From positions 118,852,219 through 118,916,218 of the forward strand of contig CM056577.1 in NCBI GenBank assembly GCA_029721435.1: DNA of 64,000 bases, read 5' to 3'. The DNA is from Gymnothorax reevesii. Taxonomy: Eukaryota > Chordata > Actinopteri > Anguilliformes > Muraenidae. Made by a program: the position numbers and the translations under genes. Below, one piece after another: positions 1 to 11,600 of the stretch (its first letter is position 1; every line of letters begins with the position of its first letter). Below the pieces are notes generated by a model. It made no database searches. It had not been told where the DNA came from and was given only the letters and a program-made list of their open reading frames with translations.

Positions 1-1330
1 CCACAAAATGAGCTCATTACAAATTTGATGGCTACTACAGGTCTCAAAAAAGTTGGGACAGAGGCCTGTTTACAATGGTGTAGCATCCCCTCTTCTTTTT
101 AACACCGAGTGGAGGCGTCTGGGCATTGAGGAGACAGGTTTCTGGAGTTTAGCCATTAGAATTTGATCCCACTCTTGTTTAATACAGGCTTCGAGCTGCT
201 GGAGAGTTTTGGGTCTCCTTTGATGGACTTTTCATTTAACTATGCACCAAATATTCTCAATCGGCAGGCCAGTTCAGCACATGGACTCTTCTACTACGAA
301 GCCATGCTGTTGTAATAGCTGCAGTATGTGGTTATGCATTGTCCTGCTGAAATACACAAGGCCTTCCTCGGAATAGATGTCGTCTGGAGGGGAGCATATT
401 TTGCTCTAAAGCCTTTCAATACCTTTCAGCATTCAGGGTGCTTTTTATCCCCCGCTAACACGAAGTGTGAGGGGGATATGGGTTTGACCTCCATCGCGTC
501 CGTCCGTGTGTGTGCGCGTGCATGCGTCCGTCCGAGAGAAAGGGGACAACTTTTCTCAGAAACTATTACAGATAGGACAACCAAATTTGGTGTGTAGCTT
601 CAGACCATAAAGGCCTTGATGGAGTTCGAAAATAAGCACACGATTGGCAGGGGATGTTGTAGACCATGTTGACTTCTTCAAGCATGCAAGTGTCCCACAC
701 CATATGCACTAATGTATACCCATAACCATCAGAGATGCCGGCTTTTGAACTGAACGTTGATATCAGGAGGGGTGGTCTTTCTCCTCTTTAGCCCAGAGGA
801 CATAACGCCAATGATTTCCATAAAGAGTGTCAAATTTGGACTCATCTGAACAAAGGACACTTTGCCACTTTGCAACAGTCCATTTTAAATGAGCTTGGGC
901 CCACAGAAAATGGTGGCGCTTCTGCATCATGCTGAACAACAGCTTCCTTTTTGCATGATAGAACTTTAGGCGGCATCTGTGGATGGCACGGCAGACTGTG
1001 TTTACAGACAGTGGCTTCTTGAAGTATTCCTGGGCCCATTTAGCAATGTCAATGAAAGAATCATGCAGGTGAGTGATGCAGTGGCGTCTGAGGGCCCAAA
1101 GATCACAGGCATCCAGTAAAGGTCTTCGGTCTTGTCCCTTACACAGAGATTTTTCCAGTTTCTCTGAATCTTTCGATGATGTTATACTCTGTCGATGATG
1201 AGACCCTCAAAGCCTTTGCAATTTGACGTTGAGGAACATTGTTTTTAAAGTATTCCACAATTTTTTCATCCCGAATCCTTATCCTAATCCCTTGGAATCG
1301 ACTGCCATACCAATAAAAACTGCCGCGTCT
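1..1330 (-). pseudogene. Tc1-like transposase relic (left edge truncated)
   Basis: Read on the minus strand, broken frames give Tc1/mariner transposase segments in order: a helix-turn-helix with NVPQRQIAKALRVSSSTEYN near 1250, IDIAKWAQEYFKKPLSVNTV near 1030, LKWTVAKWQSV and SDESKFDTLYG (first catalytic Asp) near 850, LNAERY and EQNMLPSRRHLF near 400, the second Asp in VFQQDNA near 340, and ENIWCIVK with the catalytic Glu near 260. Many stops and frameshifts are present. A separate repeat interrupts it at about 443-656. The end motif AAAAAGTTGGGACAG at 45-60 is typical of this family in fish. Confidence 0.85.
448..656. repeat. Hairpin-headed repeat inserted in the Tc1 relic
   Basis: Breaks the transposase homology, which resumes on both sides. 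It starts with a stem in which CCCCC...ACAC pairs with GTGT...GGGGG around a GAAG loop (449-475), followed by a GTCCGTCC tract. It resembles the GGACGGAC-type repeats seen at 38.9, 39.6, 49.9 and 53.0 kb. Confidence 0.5.
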
Positions 1331-2169
1331 CTAGACACTGCGTTCAACGAAACACCCTTCTCTCGCAAAAAGCCAGACGAACAAACAAGCTAGTTTCATG
1401 ATGAAAACCACTACAGTGTCAGAAAAAGCATTAGAAGCCAGCTATCTGGTCGCAGAACTAGTAGCAAAATCAAAGATGTTCCTCACAATTGCCAAATCTC
1501 TTATCCTGCCAGCATGCAAAGGCATTGTGGGGACTATGTTCAGTCAAAATGCTGCCAATGAAATATCAAAGGTTCCTCTCTCAAACACAATGGGCTGACG
1601 AATCGGAGAAATGTCAGCAGATATAGAGCAGCGTTTGTCTTTCATCAGTACCAGCCAGAATTCCTGCTTTATGTTCGGCCAAGCAAGCATGTTTCACATT
1701 AAATGTAGTTCACCAATATAAGTAGTTCACAAATATGGGCAATTTATAAAAATAAATATTCTCATTAGGTTAATTATTTATCTTTAATATTCATCTTGAA
1801 TAATTATCTTTTGTATTACCAAAGACATAGCATTCATTCATTGATAATACTGTTGCGACTGGGGTGACTTTTTATGTATCCCTGCTGCCAGCCATTGGTT
1901 GATTTTGTTGGGGAGCATGCGGCGGTGATTAGCTGCCGAACTGGTGGGTTTTGGCCAATCATGGTGGGGTTGTTCAGGCCAGGATTGCTTTTGTGCTCTG
2001 GCAATAAAATAAATGTTTTTTTTTGAAAACATACCATATACAAGTTAAAAAGTACAAAGTTCAGGTGTACACAGTATTCTCAAACAAAATACACAAGGCT
2101 TCACAAACATGCAGCGTTCAGACTGCTTTACCATTTGCAACATTTTTAAAAAAAATTTATACAATATTC

Positions 2170-2276
2170 AAATTCGATTTTGAATATTTTCCCATTTGCA
2201 ATATTGATGTCAAGTGTGCGTTCTGTCAAAATGAAAATGAGTCTTTAAGTCATGTATTTTATGATTGCATAAAAGC
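2170..2276 (+). pseudogene. LINE C-terminal fragment (Cys-His knuckle)
   Basis: Encodes CAFCQNENESLSHVFYDC, a C-x2-C-x9-H-x4-C pattern typical of the C-terminus of L1-like LINE polyproteins. The stop follows shortly after and nothing upstream is intact. A short fragment, so the family is tentative. Confidence 0.4.
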
Positions 2277-2284
2277 CTGAAACC

Positions 2285-2445
2285 TGGTTGGAAAGCTCGA
2301 GTGGTTGTCTCCTCACTTGGTCGTGCTGCTAAGTAGGTAGCGCGAGCGGAACGCAATAATATCATAGCGGTGTGCCGTGAGATTTCTTCATACTGTAGTA
2401 AACAGTGCGCCGCGAGAGAAAAAAGTTTGGGATACACTGTTCTAC
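2285..2445. repeat. Dispersed hAT-like non-autonomous repeat
   Basis: The right end reads AAAGTTTGGGATACACTG, the reverse of a CAGTGTATCCCAAACTTT terminus common in hAT MITEs. The body contains GTGTGCCGTGAGA and GTGCGCCGCGAGAG. The left end is not clear. Confidence 0.35.
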
Positions 2446-2594
2446 AACATTGAGAATTTTGATGCTAATATTTAAAAAAAATATGTTCCAAAGGACAAAC
2501 TATGGTCAACAGTAGAATTCTAACACCACTAATCATGGCCGTCATGAAACACCAATCACAATGAACACCACTGTATCTCCTGCCACCAACTCAC

Positions 2595-2695
2595 CCCACA
2601 TACTGAAGATTGAATCTTATGGGCAGTTGGAAGTCCAGTTGTATAGTGGCGCACTGGTGCTGTCGGCCAATCGCGTCACGGATCAGGATGTCAAT
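2595..2695 (-). CDS. tars2: tars2 coding exon 14
   Basis: Encodes [20 protein letters not shown] and [14 protein letters not shown], which includes strands close to the motif 3 region. The acceptor is CTTAG|ATTGAC and the donor GTGGG|GTGAGT. No further tars2 exon was found between here and position 1. Confidence 0.94.
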
Positions 2696-5600
2696 CTAAG
2701 CCGTGGCAAAGGGCACATCACAGGCACGCAAGCACAAAAATAAAAAAACCATCTCAGGCACGCACGAACGAAAAGAACAAACCAGTTGTCCATTTCCATC
2801 AGAGCCAGTATCAGCCCGACTCCTACTCCAGCAAGCTTACCTTGGGCCCATAAAAGGCTCCGTCCCCCGGGTTCAGTTCCCAGGGCTCCCCAAACTGCTC
2901 CAGGCTTCGCTCCAGCTGCTGCTCACAAACAGCAGAGGGGTGAAAGGTCATCACAACACACCCATGGATGCTGAACATTCTATTCCTTCATAGTAGTCCA
3001 CATGAACTGCTCAAAAAAATTAAGGGAACACTTAAATCACATATCAGGTCCTGCTATGTGCTATGCCGTCCTCACAGTCGGTTTCTGACTTTTTGAACAG
3101 AAACATGCACACTAGCAGTCGCCTCGAGGTCATTTTGTAGGGATCTGACAGAGCTTCTCCAGTTCTCTCACACACAAAGGTGCAGATACAGTCCTGCTGC
3201 TGGGTTGATGCCCTTCTACAACTCTGTGCAGCTCTTCTCGTGCAGCAGCCAGTCTCCGGGTATCTGCTCCGTGCTCTTGAGACTGTGCTGGGAGACACAG
3301 CAAACCTTCTTGCAACTGCACGCATGGATGAGCCATCCTGAAGGTGCTGGACTTCCTGTGCAACCGAACTGGGCTGCAGGTACAGCCTCATGATACCAGC
3401 TGCGACAAGGACACCAACAGAACACAAAACTAGAGAATAATCTGTCAGGAGGGATAAGCAGAGAGCAGCTGTCTGCAGCCACCACCTGCACAACCGTTCC
3501 CTTTTCGGAGGTTGTCTTGTTTTTTCCTTCACATTGTACCTGTTGTCAATTTAATTTGCACCAAAGTAGATGAACTTGATTCACAATCACTTGTGTTTCC
3601 TAAATGGACAGATTGATATCGCTCAAGTTTAACTGACTTAATGTTATACAATGATGATTGAGTGTTCCTTTAATATTTTTGAGCAGTATATATACACAGG
3701 CTAACAGTTGAGTAACAGGCTACTCGTCACAACTGTTTTGCCCCCTCTAGTGGTCAACAACTTTACTGCAAGGTCAACATGTCAGTCGGCCATTCCAAAA
3801 CACGGTTGAAGATACGCCACAATTTTCCAGGACCGACACCACAAAACATTTAATCACTAAATAATTGAAAATGAAATACCGCACACTGTCATGTTTGTGT
3901 TACCACTGCGGTCACATCAAATTTTGAAGCCATGTAGCTGAATGCATTTTTTAAGAAAACACCAACAACACTGCAAATTCCAGGGGGAGGTCGTGGCATC
4001 GATGCCTTTCAGATCAGAATGAATAAACTAAGTTAGCTTTACGAAACATAAAATCGAAGAGAGGATATTGGGTCACTCTTGTACTGAATAATATGACCTT
4101 CCCATTTAAATAAAAGTTTATAGACTATGCAGTCTGACCCGCTGTAAGGTTATATAAAGCAGGTCTCCACCAAGAAGCGGGGTTTGGTGGCCTGACCTGT
4201 GGAATCGAGCTCGGCTGTGTAAAGCAGTGTACTGATCTAGACCGTTGTGGACCCGGCCTGCTCTAAATGAGCCTGGCAGCATAAGCTGCAGTTTGTCCGC
4301 CAGATCTAGACAAAATGAGCGTCATCATGCCATAACGCAAAGTCAAAAAAATTAGAAACCAAAAAAAAAGTTTTGAGAGGTTGAAACCCAGTGTTTGAAT
4401 ACTTGAAATCTCATAAAAAAGTTATGTCCACACATTGTTTTGATAGGCTAAAAAAAAGAAAATTTGAATCTCTGCAGACGTTAGTTCGTATGAGTTCTCC
4501 TTCGGTTTAAGGGCCCAATCTGCAGCACATGAGCTCGGCCATATAAAACAGTAGAAAGGTACTGGTGGAGCCTGTCCAGCTCAGTATGAGACACTGCGTA
4601 TGAGGCAGGACTCCGCAGAGAGGTGCAGTAAGCGGGCCCCACCTGCTCAGCGCTGTCCCAGAGACCCGGCTCCCCCAGGAAAGGCGTGGGCCGTGTGGAA
4701 AGCAGGCAGTGGAAGGTGAAGCCGAACACAGTGTACACACTGCGCACAAACTCCAGACAAGAAGTCATCTCCTCCTCCAGCTGTGTGTGTGAGAGAGAGC
4801 GAGAGGGAGAGGGAGAGAGAGATGCTAGTGGTTATCCTCTCTTCATTAGTCTGTATCATGTACCTGCTCCACAAACACAAGCTAATCCAGAATTAAACGG
4901 AGTGGGACTCAGGGCCCTGGGGAACCACAGGGGAAGGGGGCACAGGCAGGGGGCCCAAATACCTGTTCGGGAGTGCAGAAGATGTGGGCGTCGTCCTGGC
5001 AGAAGCGGCGGACGCGGGTCAGGCCCGTGAGCGCCCCCGATGGCTCGTTCCGGTGGAGCGCCCCAAAATCAGCCCAGCGCAGTGGCAGCTCCCGCCAAGA
5101 GCGAACATGCTGCTCGAACATGACACTGAGGGGGCGGAGACAGAGGGTTAGTGCGCACACGCAGTACACGCACCTACTGAACCTGAGGAAAATATCTGCC
5201 AGGCACGTCTCTACTTCTGTTTTCTAATCTAATCTAATGCAATTCACACCAAATGTTTAGACTTACTCTTACTTAGATTAAAATGAAAACACCTGAGCAG
5301 TCTCAGTGAAGACACAACATACAAACTCAATTCCGCAGGAACCGGGACAGCATGTAGAATGCAAATACCAACAGAATTAATTTTTCTTTACAGACATCAA
5401 GTTGAAAATAGTGCAAAGACAGATACTTGAAGTTTCACGTAACCAGCCATGCTTTTCTCATAAAATGGTTCCAAATTCAAATTTGATCCCTACAACAGTT
5501 TTAAAAATAATGGGGACTGGAAAATGGAAAAACTGGGAAAAAAAATTGTGGAATCTTCTGAAAATCATCCATCTGGAACAGTTCACAAGCGAACCAGAGG

Positions 5601-8600
5601 AAAGGTAAGGGGTGACTAAAATATGGTTGGTTATGAAGGGAGCAGCTATAATGACAGAGTACAGACAGTAACCAACTAGGTTTGCCAACTTGCTAAAAGC
5701 TGTGTGAACAATGAAAAAAATCAAACACTTTAAGAACAACTTTTTTCAAAGTGCAATAGAGAATCTAGGGATTCCCGCACAGAATACAGAGATTCCACTC
5801 TTGACATTACATGAAATGGTGAAGATTCAGAGAATCCCAAGAAACCTGAGCAATCTCCATGAGCAGAGAATGAGACTGAATACCCACACTGGATGTGCGT
5901 GATACTTGAGCCTGACAAAGTGGAAAGGAGTGCTGCGGTTTAGTCCACCTTTCCTACTATGAAAAAAATTGACATCTTATTCTAATAGCCAAAAAGGAGA
6001 GGGAAAATCTTGATTGTTATCAGTGAAATGTTCAAAAGCCAATGACTGCCATGGTCTGAGGCAGCATCAATACTCTTAGCATGGAGACCTTGTACCTCCG
6101 TGAAGACACACCTCTGTCAATACATAATTGATGCAGAAAGGCACATGCGCCTTTTGGAACGAAACGTGCTGCCTTCCAGACATCGACTGTTCAGGGATGC
6201 CCCTGCTTGTTCCAGCAGGAAAATACCAAGATACACACTGCACATATTACAACAGCATGGCTCCGCAGTCAGAGTGGGAAGCTAAACTGTTCTGCCAGCA
6301 GCCCTGACCTGAATCCCTTCGCATAAGTGTGGCAAATTATGAACTGCAAAATACAACAGAGACCTCTTTACTATTTCAAGCAAGAATGGGAAGAAATTCT
6401 GCTTCCGAAAGTCCAACAATTAGTGATTCAGTTAAAAACAACTATACGCCAAAAAACGCAGAGGTGATGTTGCACTGAGGAGGACACCCGCCAGTGCAAA
6501 CTTTAGGGAAACGTGGTATGGACTTCATATTTCAAAATAACAGTACTTTTCAAAAAACAATCAAGTTTATGACTAAAAACATTACTTATTTTACTAATGT
6601 TTTCAATTAAATACATATTAAAAGGGACGGACAAATTATTGCTTGCAGTTTTACACTTTGTCCCAGTCCCTCTGGAATTGAGGCCATTTCATACTATCCG
6701 TAATGAACAATTGCATGAAATACCTGTTTGTATGAACAAATGTGCCATTAACTTTCTAAGGATTAAATGGTAAAAACCATCCCTATAAAATGAATATGTA
6801 CTTTCAGAGGTTTTAACTGCAATCCAAACGTAACAAACCCCACATGACAGGTAGAGATCTCACTGAGCTGCAGATTAATCAAATGCACTGCAATTTTACA
6901 AGTACTTAACTCGCTCGACAAGGATGCTAATCCAATGTTAATTTACAGAGGGCAGTGCAACAGCCAATTGAAGTACAGAAGTGGGAGGAGTCCTTCCCCC
7001 GCACTGTACCAGTGTGCAGGGCAGTTCATGGGCTTGAGGGCGAACGTGTGAGGAGGGCACTGCACCAGGAACATGTTTTCACTGTAGTGCTCCCAGTGGC
7101 CGGAACGCTCCCACAATGCAGTGCTGAAGAGGGATGGGGTCATGACCTCGCTGAAGCCCCGCCTCCTGTATTCACTCTAAAAAAAAAAAAAAAAAAAAGA
7201 ATAAGAGGTAAAAAATGAGAGAATGCAACTACAATTCAAGCAAAAATATCATTGATTTGAAATAAAATTAAAACAGTACTCAACAAAGTATTTAACATTT
7301 TACTTAAACGTAACCAATCTTTTCCATTTTTTAAATATAATTTAGTACATATGACCAAAAAAAAAACAGGAATAAATAAATGCTTTCCCCGTGAATGCTT
7401 GCAATCCCTCAAATATCGATTGTGAAAATAGTTTTCGCAACCTGCAAAAAATTCCTGCGCCATTGGAAATACCTCATTAGTATTCATAAGTATGCAAAAA
7501 TGATGTCACCTGAAAGCGGATGTGCGCGGTAGACGCAAAAATAAAGAGATGTTGGCCAACAGCAACATGGCGTGGCCAAAGAAATATCTGACTGATTCGG
7601 CCTGTAAAAGTGCGAGAAAAGGCCTGGAAGAAAATTGATTGAAATGGGCCTATATGGGCCTTTTGGAAAGCTCAGCTGAGCAAATTTTTTTTACAGGTAG
7701 CGAGTTCTGTGATTACTCTAACGAGTAGGACAGGCGCAATGAACACCTGATTTGCTTTCTGCATAAAAAATGCATTAAAAAATGTAAAGATTGCACTATT
7801 TCAAATTATTCTAATTCGTTGACCAGCACCTGTAGTGCCTTGATGAAGGTGAATATGCTGTAGATGTAGTGCCTTGATGAAGGTGAATATGCATTAGATG
7901 TAGTGCCTTGATGAAGGTGAATATGCTGTAGATATAGTGCCTTGATGAAGGTGAATATGCTGTAGATGTAGTGCCTTGATGAAGGTGAATATGCTGTAGA
8001 TGTAGTGCCTTGATGAAGGTGAATATGCTGTAGATGTAGTGCCTTGATGAAGGTGAATATGCTGTAGATGTAGTGCCTTGATGAAGGTGAATATGCTGTA
8101 GATGTAGTGCCTTGATGAAGGTGAATATACTGTAGATATAGTGCCTTGATGAAGGTGAATATGCTGTAGATGTAGTGTCTTGATGAAGGTGAATATGCGG
8201 TAGATGTAGTGCCTTGATGAAGGTGAATATGCTGTGGATGTAGTGCCTTGATGAAGGTGAATATGCGGTCGATGCAGTGCCTTGATGAAGGTGAATATGC
8301 TGTAGATGTAGTGCCTTGATGAAGGTGAATATGCTGTAGATTTAGTGCTTTCATGAAGGTGAATTTGCTGTAGATGTAGTGCCTTGATGAAGGTGAATTT
8401 GCTGTAGATGAAGTGCCTTGATGAAGGTGAATATGCTGTAGATGCAGTGCCTTGAAGGTGAATATGCTGTAGATGTAGTGCCTTGATGAAGGTGAATTTG
8501 CTGTAGATGTAGTGCCTTGATGAAGGTGAATATGCTGTAGATGAAGTGCCTTGATGAAGGTGAATTTGCTGTAGATTTAGTGCCTTGATGAAGGTGAATA

Positions 8601-11600
8601 TGCTGTAGATGAAGTGCCTTGATGAAGGTGAATATGCTGTAAATGTAGTGCCTTGATGAAGGTGAATATGCTGTAGATGTAGTGCCTTGATGAAGGTGAA
8701 TATGCTGTAAATGTAGTGCCTTGATGAAGATGAATATGCTGTAGATGTAGTGCCTTGATGAAGGTGAATATGCTGTAGATGAAGTGCCTTGATGAAGGTG
8801 AATATGCTGTAGATGTAGTGCTTTGATGAAGGTGAATATGCTGTAGATGAAGTGCCTTGATGAAGGTGAATATGCTGTAGATGTAGTGCCTTGATGAAGG
8901 TGAATATGCTGTAGATGAAGTGCCTTGATGAAGGTGAATATGCTGTAGATGAAGTGCCTTGATGAAGGTGAATATGCTGTAGATGTAGGGCCTTGATGAA
9001 GGTGAATATGCTGTAGATGTAGTGCCTTGATGAAGGTGAATATGCTGTAGATGTAGTGCCTTGATGAAGGTGAATATGCTGTAGATGTAGTGCCTTGATG
9101 AAGGTGAATATGCTGTAGATGAAGTGCCTTGATGAAGGTGAATATGCTGTAGATGTAGTGCTTTGATGAAGGTGAATATGCTGTAGATGAAGTGCCTTGA
9201 TGAAGGTGAATATGCTGTAGATGTAGTGCCTTGATGAAGGTGAATATGCTGTAGATGTAGTGCCTTGATGAAGGTGAATATGCTGTAGATTTAGTGTTTT
9301 AATGAAGGTGAATTTGCTGTAGATGTAGTGCCTTGATGAAGGTGAATTTGCTGTAGATGAAGTGCCTTGATGAAGGTGAATATGCTGTAGATGCAGTGCC
9401 TTGAAGGTGAATTTGCTGTAGATGTAGTGCCTTGATGAAGGTGAATATGCTGTAGATGAAGTGCCTTGATGAAGGTGAATTTGCTGTAGATTTAGTGCCT
9501 TGATGAAGGTGAATATGCTGTAGATGAAGTGCCTTGATGAAGGTGAATATGCTGTAGATGTAGTGCCTTGATGAAGGTGAATATGCTGTAGATGTAGTGC
9601 TTTAATGAAGGTGAATTTGCTGTAGATGTAGTGCCTTGATGAAGGTGAATTTGCTGTAGATTTAGTGCCTTGATGAAGGTGAATATGCTGTAGATGTAGT
9701 GCCTTGATGAAGGTGAATTTGCTGTAGATGTAGTGCCTTGATGAAGGTGAATATGCTGTAGATGAAGTGCCTTGATGAAGGTGAATTTGCTGTAGATTTA
9801 GTGCCTTGATGAAGGTGAATATGCTGTAGATGAAGTGCCTTGATGAAGGTGAATATGCTGTAAATGTAGTGCCTTGATGAAGGTGAATATGCTGTAGATG
9901 AAGTGCCTTAATGAAGGTGAATATGCTGTAGATGAAGTGCCTTGATGAAGGTGAATATGCTGTAGATGTAGTGCTTTGATGAAGGTGAATATGCTGTAGA
10001 TGAAGTGCCTTGATGAAGGTGAATATGCTGTAGATGTAGTGCCTTGATGAAGGTGAATATGCTGTAGATGAAGTGCCTTGATGAAGGTGAATATGCTGAA
10101 GATGTAGTGCCTTGATGAAGGTGAATATGCTGAAGATGTAGTGCCTTGATGAAGGTGAATATGCTGAAGATGTAGTGCCTTGATGAAGGTGAATATGCTG
10201 AAGATGTAGTGCCTTGATGAAGGTGAATATGCTGTAGATGTAGTGCCTTGATGAAGGTGAATATGCTGTAGATGTAGTGCCTTGATGAAGGTGAATATGC
10301 TGTAGATGAAGTGCCTTAATGAAGGTGAATATGCTGCAGATATAGTGCCTTGATGAAGGTGAATAAGCTGTAGATGTAGTACCTTGATAAAGTCGGTGAG
10401 CGTGTTGTAGATATGCGCTCCTTTGGGCAGGAAAAAGCAGCTGCCTGGGCTGACTTCATTGAAGAAGAACAGCTCCTGTTGCTGAAAGAGAACATTGAGC
10501 ACCGGGCAGGGGAGAACAGAACAACATTAATCTGTTTAATGTTTAATCTGATGCAATGCATGATGACTGCCGATAGGGCAAATAATTGTGAACGATGATT
10601 AGTGTGAAAAACCTGGCTCAATAAGGCGAGTTGAGATGGTCAGCAAACGGAACAGTGAGAGCAATATTGAGTTAGTAGGTTTGTAATTCAGTTACTGAGT
10701 TTGTCAGGGAATCAGACAGTGAGTTTTTGGGTTACTGGTGAGAGTTCTTACTGGCTGGCTAGCTTAAGTTGGTCTGCAGAAAGTCTGTCAACAGTATATT
10801 CAGTCAGCTGGTGAGACCATCACAAACCAGGTCCATGATGTGACTCTCATTCAACAGCTGCAGAGTGCAGCCAAAGCACTCTTACCTTCCCGATACGTCT
10901 GTGGTCCCTACGCCGCGCCTCCTCCCGCTGTTTCTCCCACTCCTCGTGCTCCCTCTCGCCCGGGAAACAGACACCGATGGCCCGCAGCACTCCTCCCTCA
11001 CCCTCCTCATCCTCCAAATTCACTGCAGAGAACTGACAACAGACAGAGAGAGATTGGTCCAAGAACAAGGTCATGCTTAAATTATTCCTACCCAGCCAGC
11101 GTAATTTGACATCTACAGTAGCCAGGTAGCTAGCGACCGAGCCAAATGAAATACAGGCCGTTCAACGCCACAGTTTTCATATTGCTCTGTAGCTAGCTAG
11201 CAGGCTACTGTAGATGTGAAATGAAGCAATGCACAGGAAACATTAGTGCAGTACTCCTTAATTGACCCACAAACACAAAACAAACATTGCAAGCACAGCT
11301 AACAGTGAAATCAAGCCTTTATCAGGCTTTGACTGATTCAGTAGTAATTTTATTAAAGCGCTTGCTATCTTGGTTAGCAAGCTGACTGATGGAGGAAACA
11401 TGCAGTCCTAGTGGACTGTACAAGACCGTGCAAGGTGGTGTGTTTCAGCAATTTAGCTCGATACACCTTCACAGATTCAACCAAATTTTTCATCAGCTCA
11501 TCTGCTACACTATATCTGTTAACGTGCAAAGTTAGATGGTTATGCTAGCATCATTCTAGAGATACTGAGTATGAAAGGATTGAGACTCACTGACTTCCGA

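Larger units (their letters stand above)
1331..2594. other. tars2 intron or 3' part, no exon seen
   Basis: Contains AT-rich sequence, a LINE-like fragment and a hAT-like repeat (listed separately). The expected next tars2 exon, with the motif following LQYVG, was not found. Confidence 0.5.

Noticed and set aside
2703..2993. Plus-strand Pro-rich open frames
   Set aside because: Antisense to tars2 exon 13 and its flanks.
4686..5227. Plus-strand open frames over tars2 exons 11 and 12
   Set aside because: The minus strand encodes conserved synthetase motifs; the plus frames are shadows.
7806..8354. 182-residue minus-strand open frame rich in [19 protein letters not shown] repeats
   Set aside because: It is the 34-bp tandem array read through all three frames; the unit simply lacks stops. 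No start, domain or splice support.
7830..10382. Possible CRISPR-like repeat array
   Set aside because: Units are directly adjacent with no unique spacers, and the context is a vertebrate intron.
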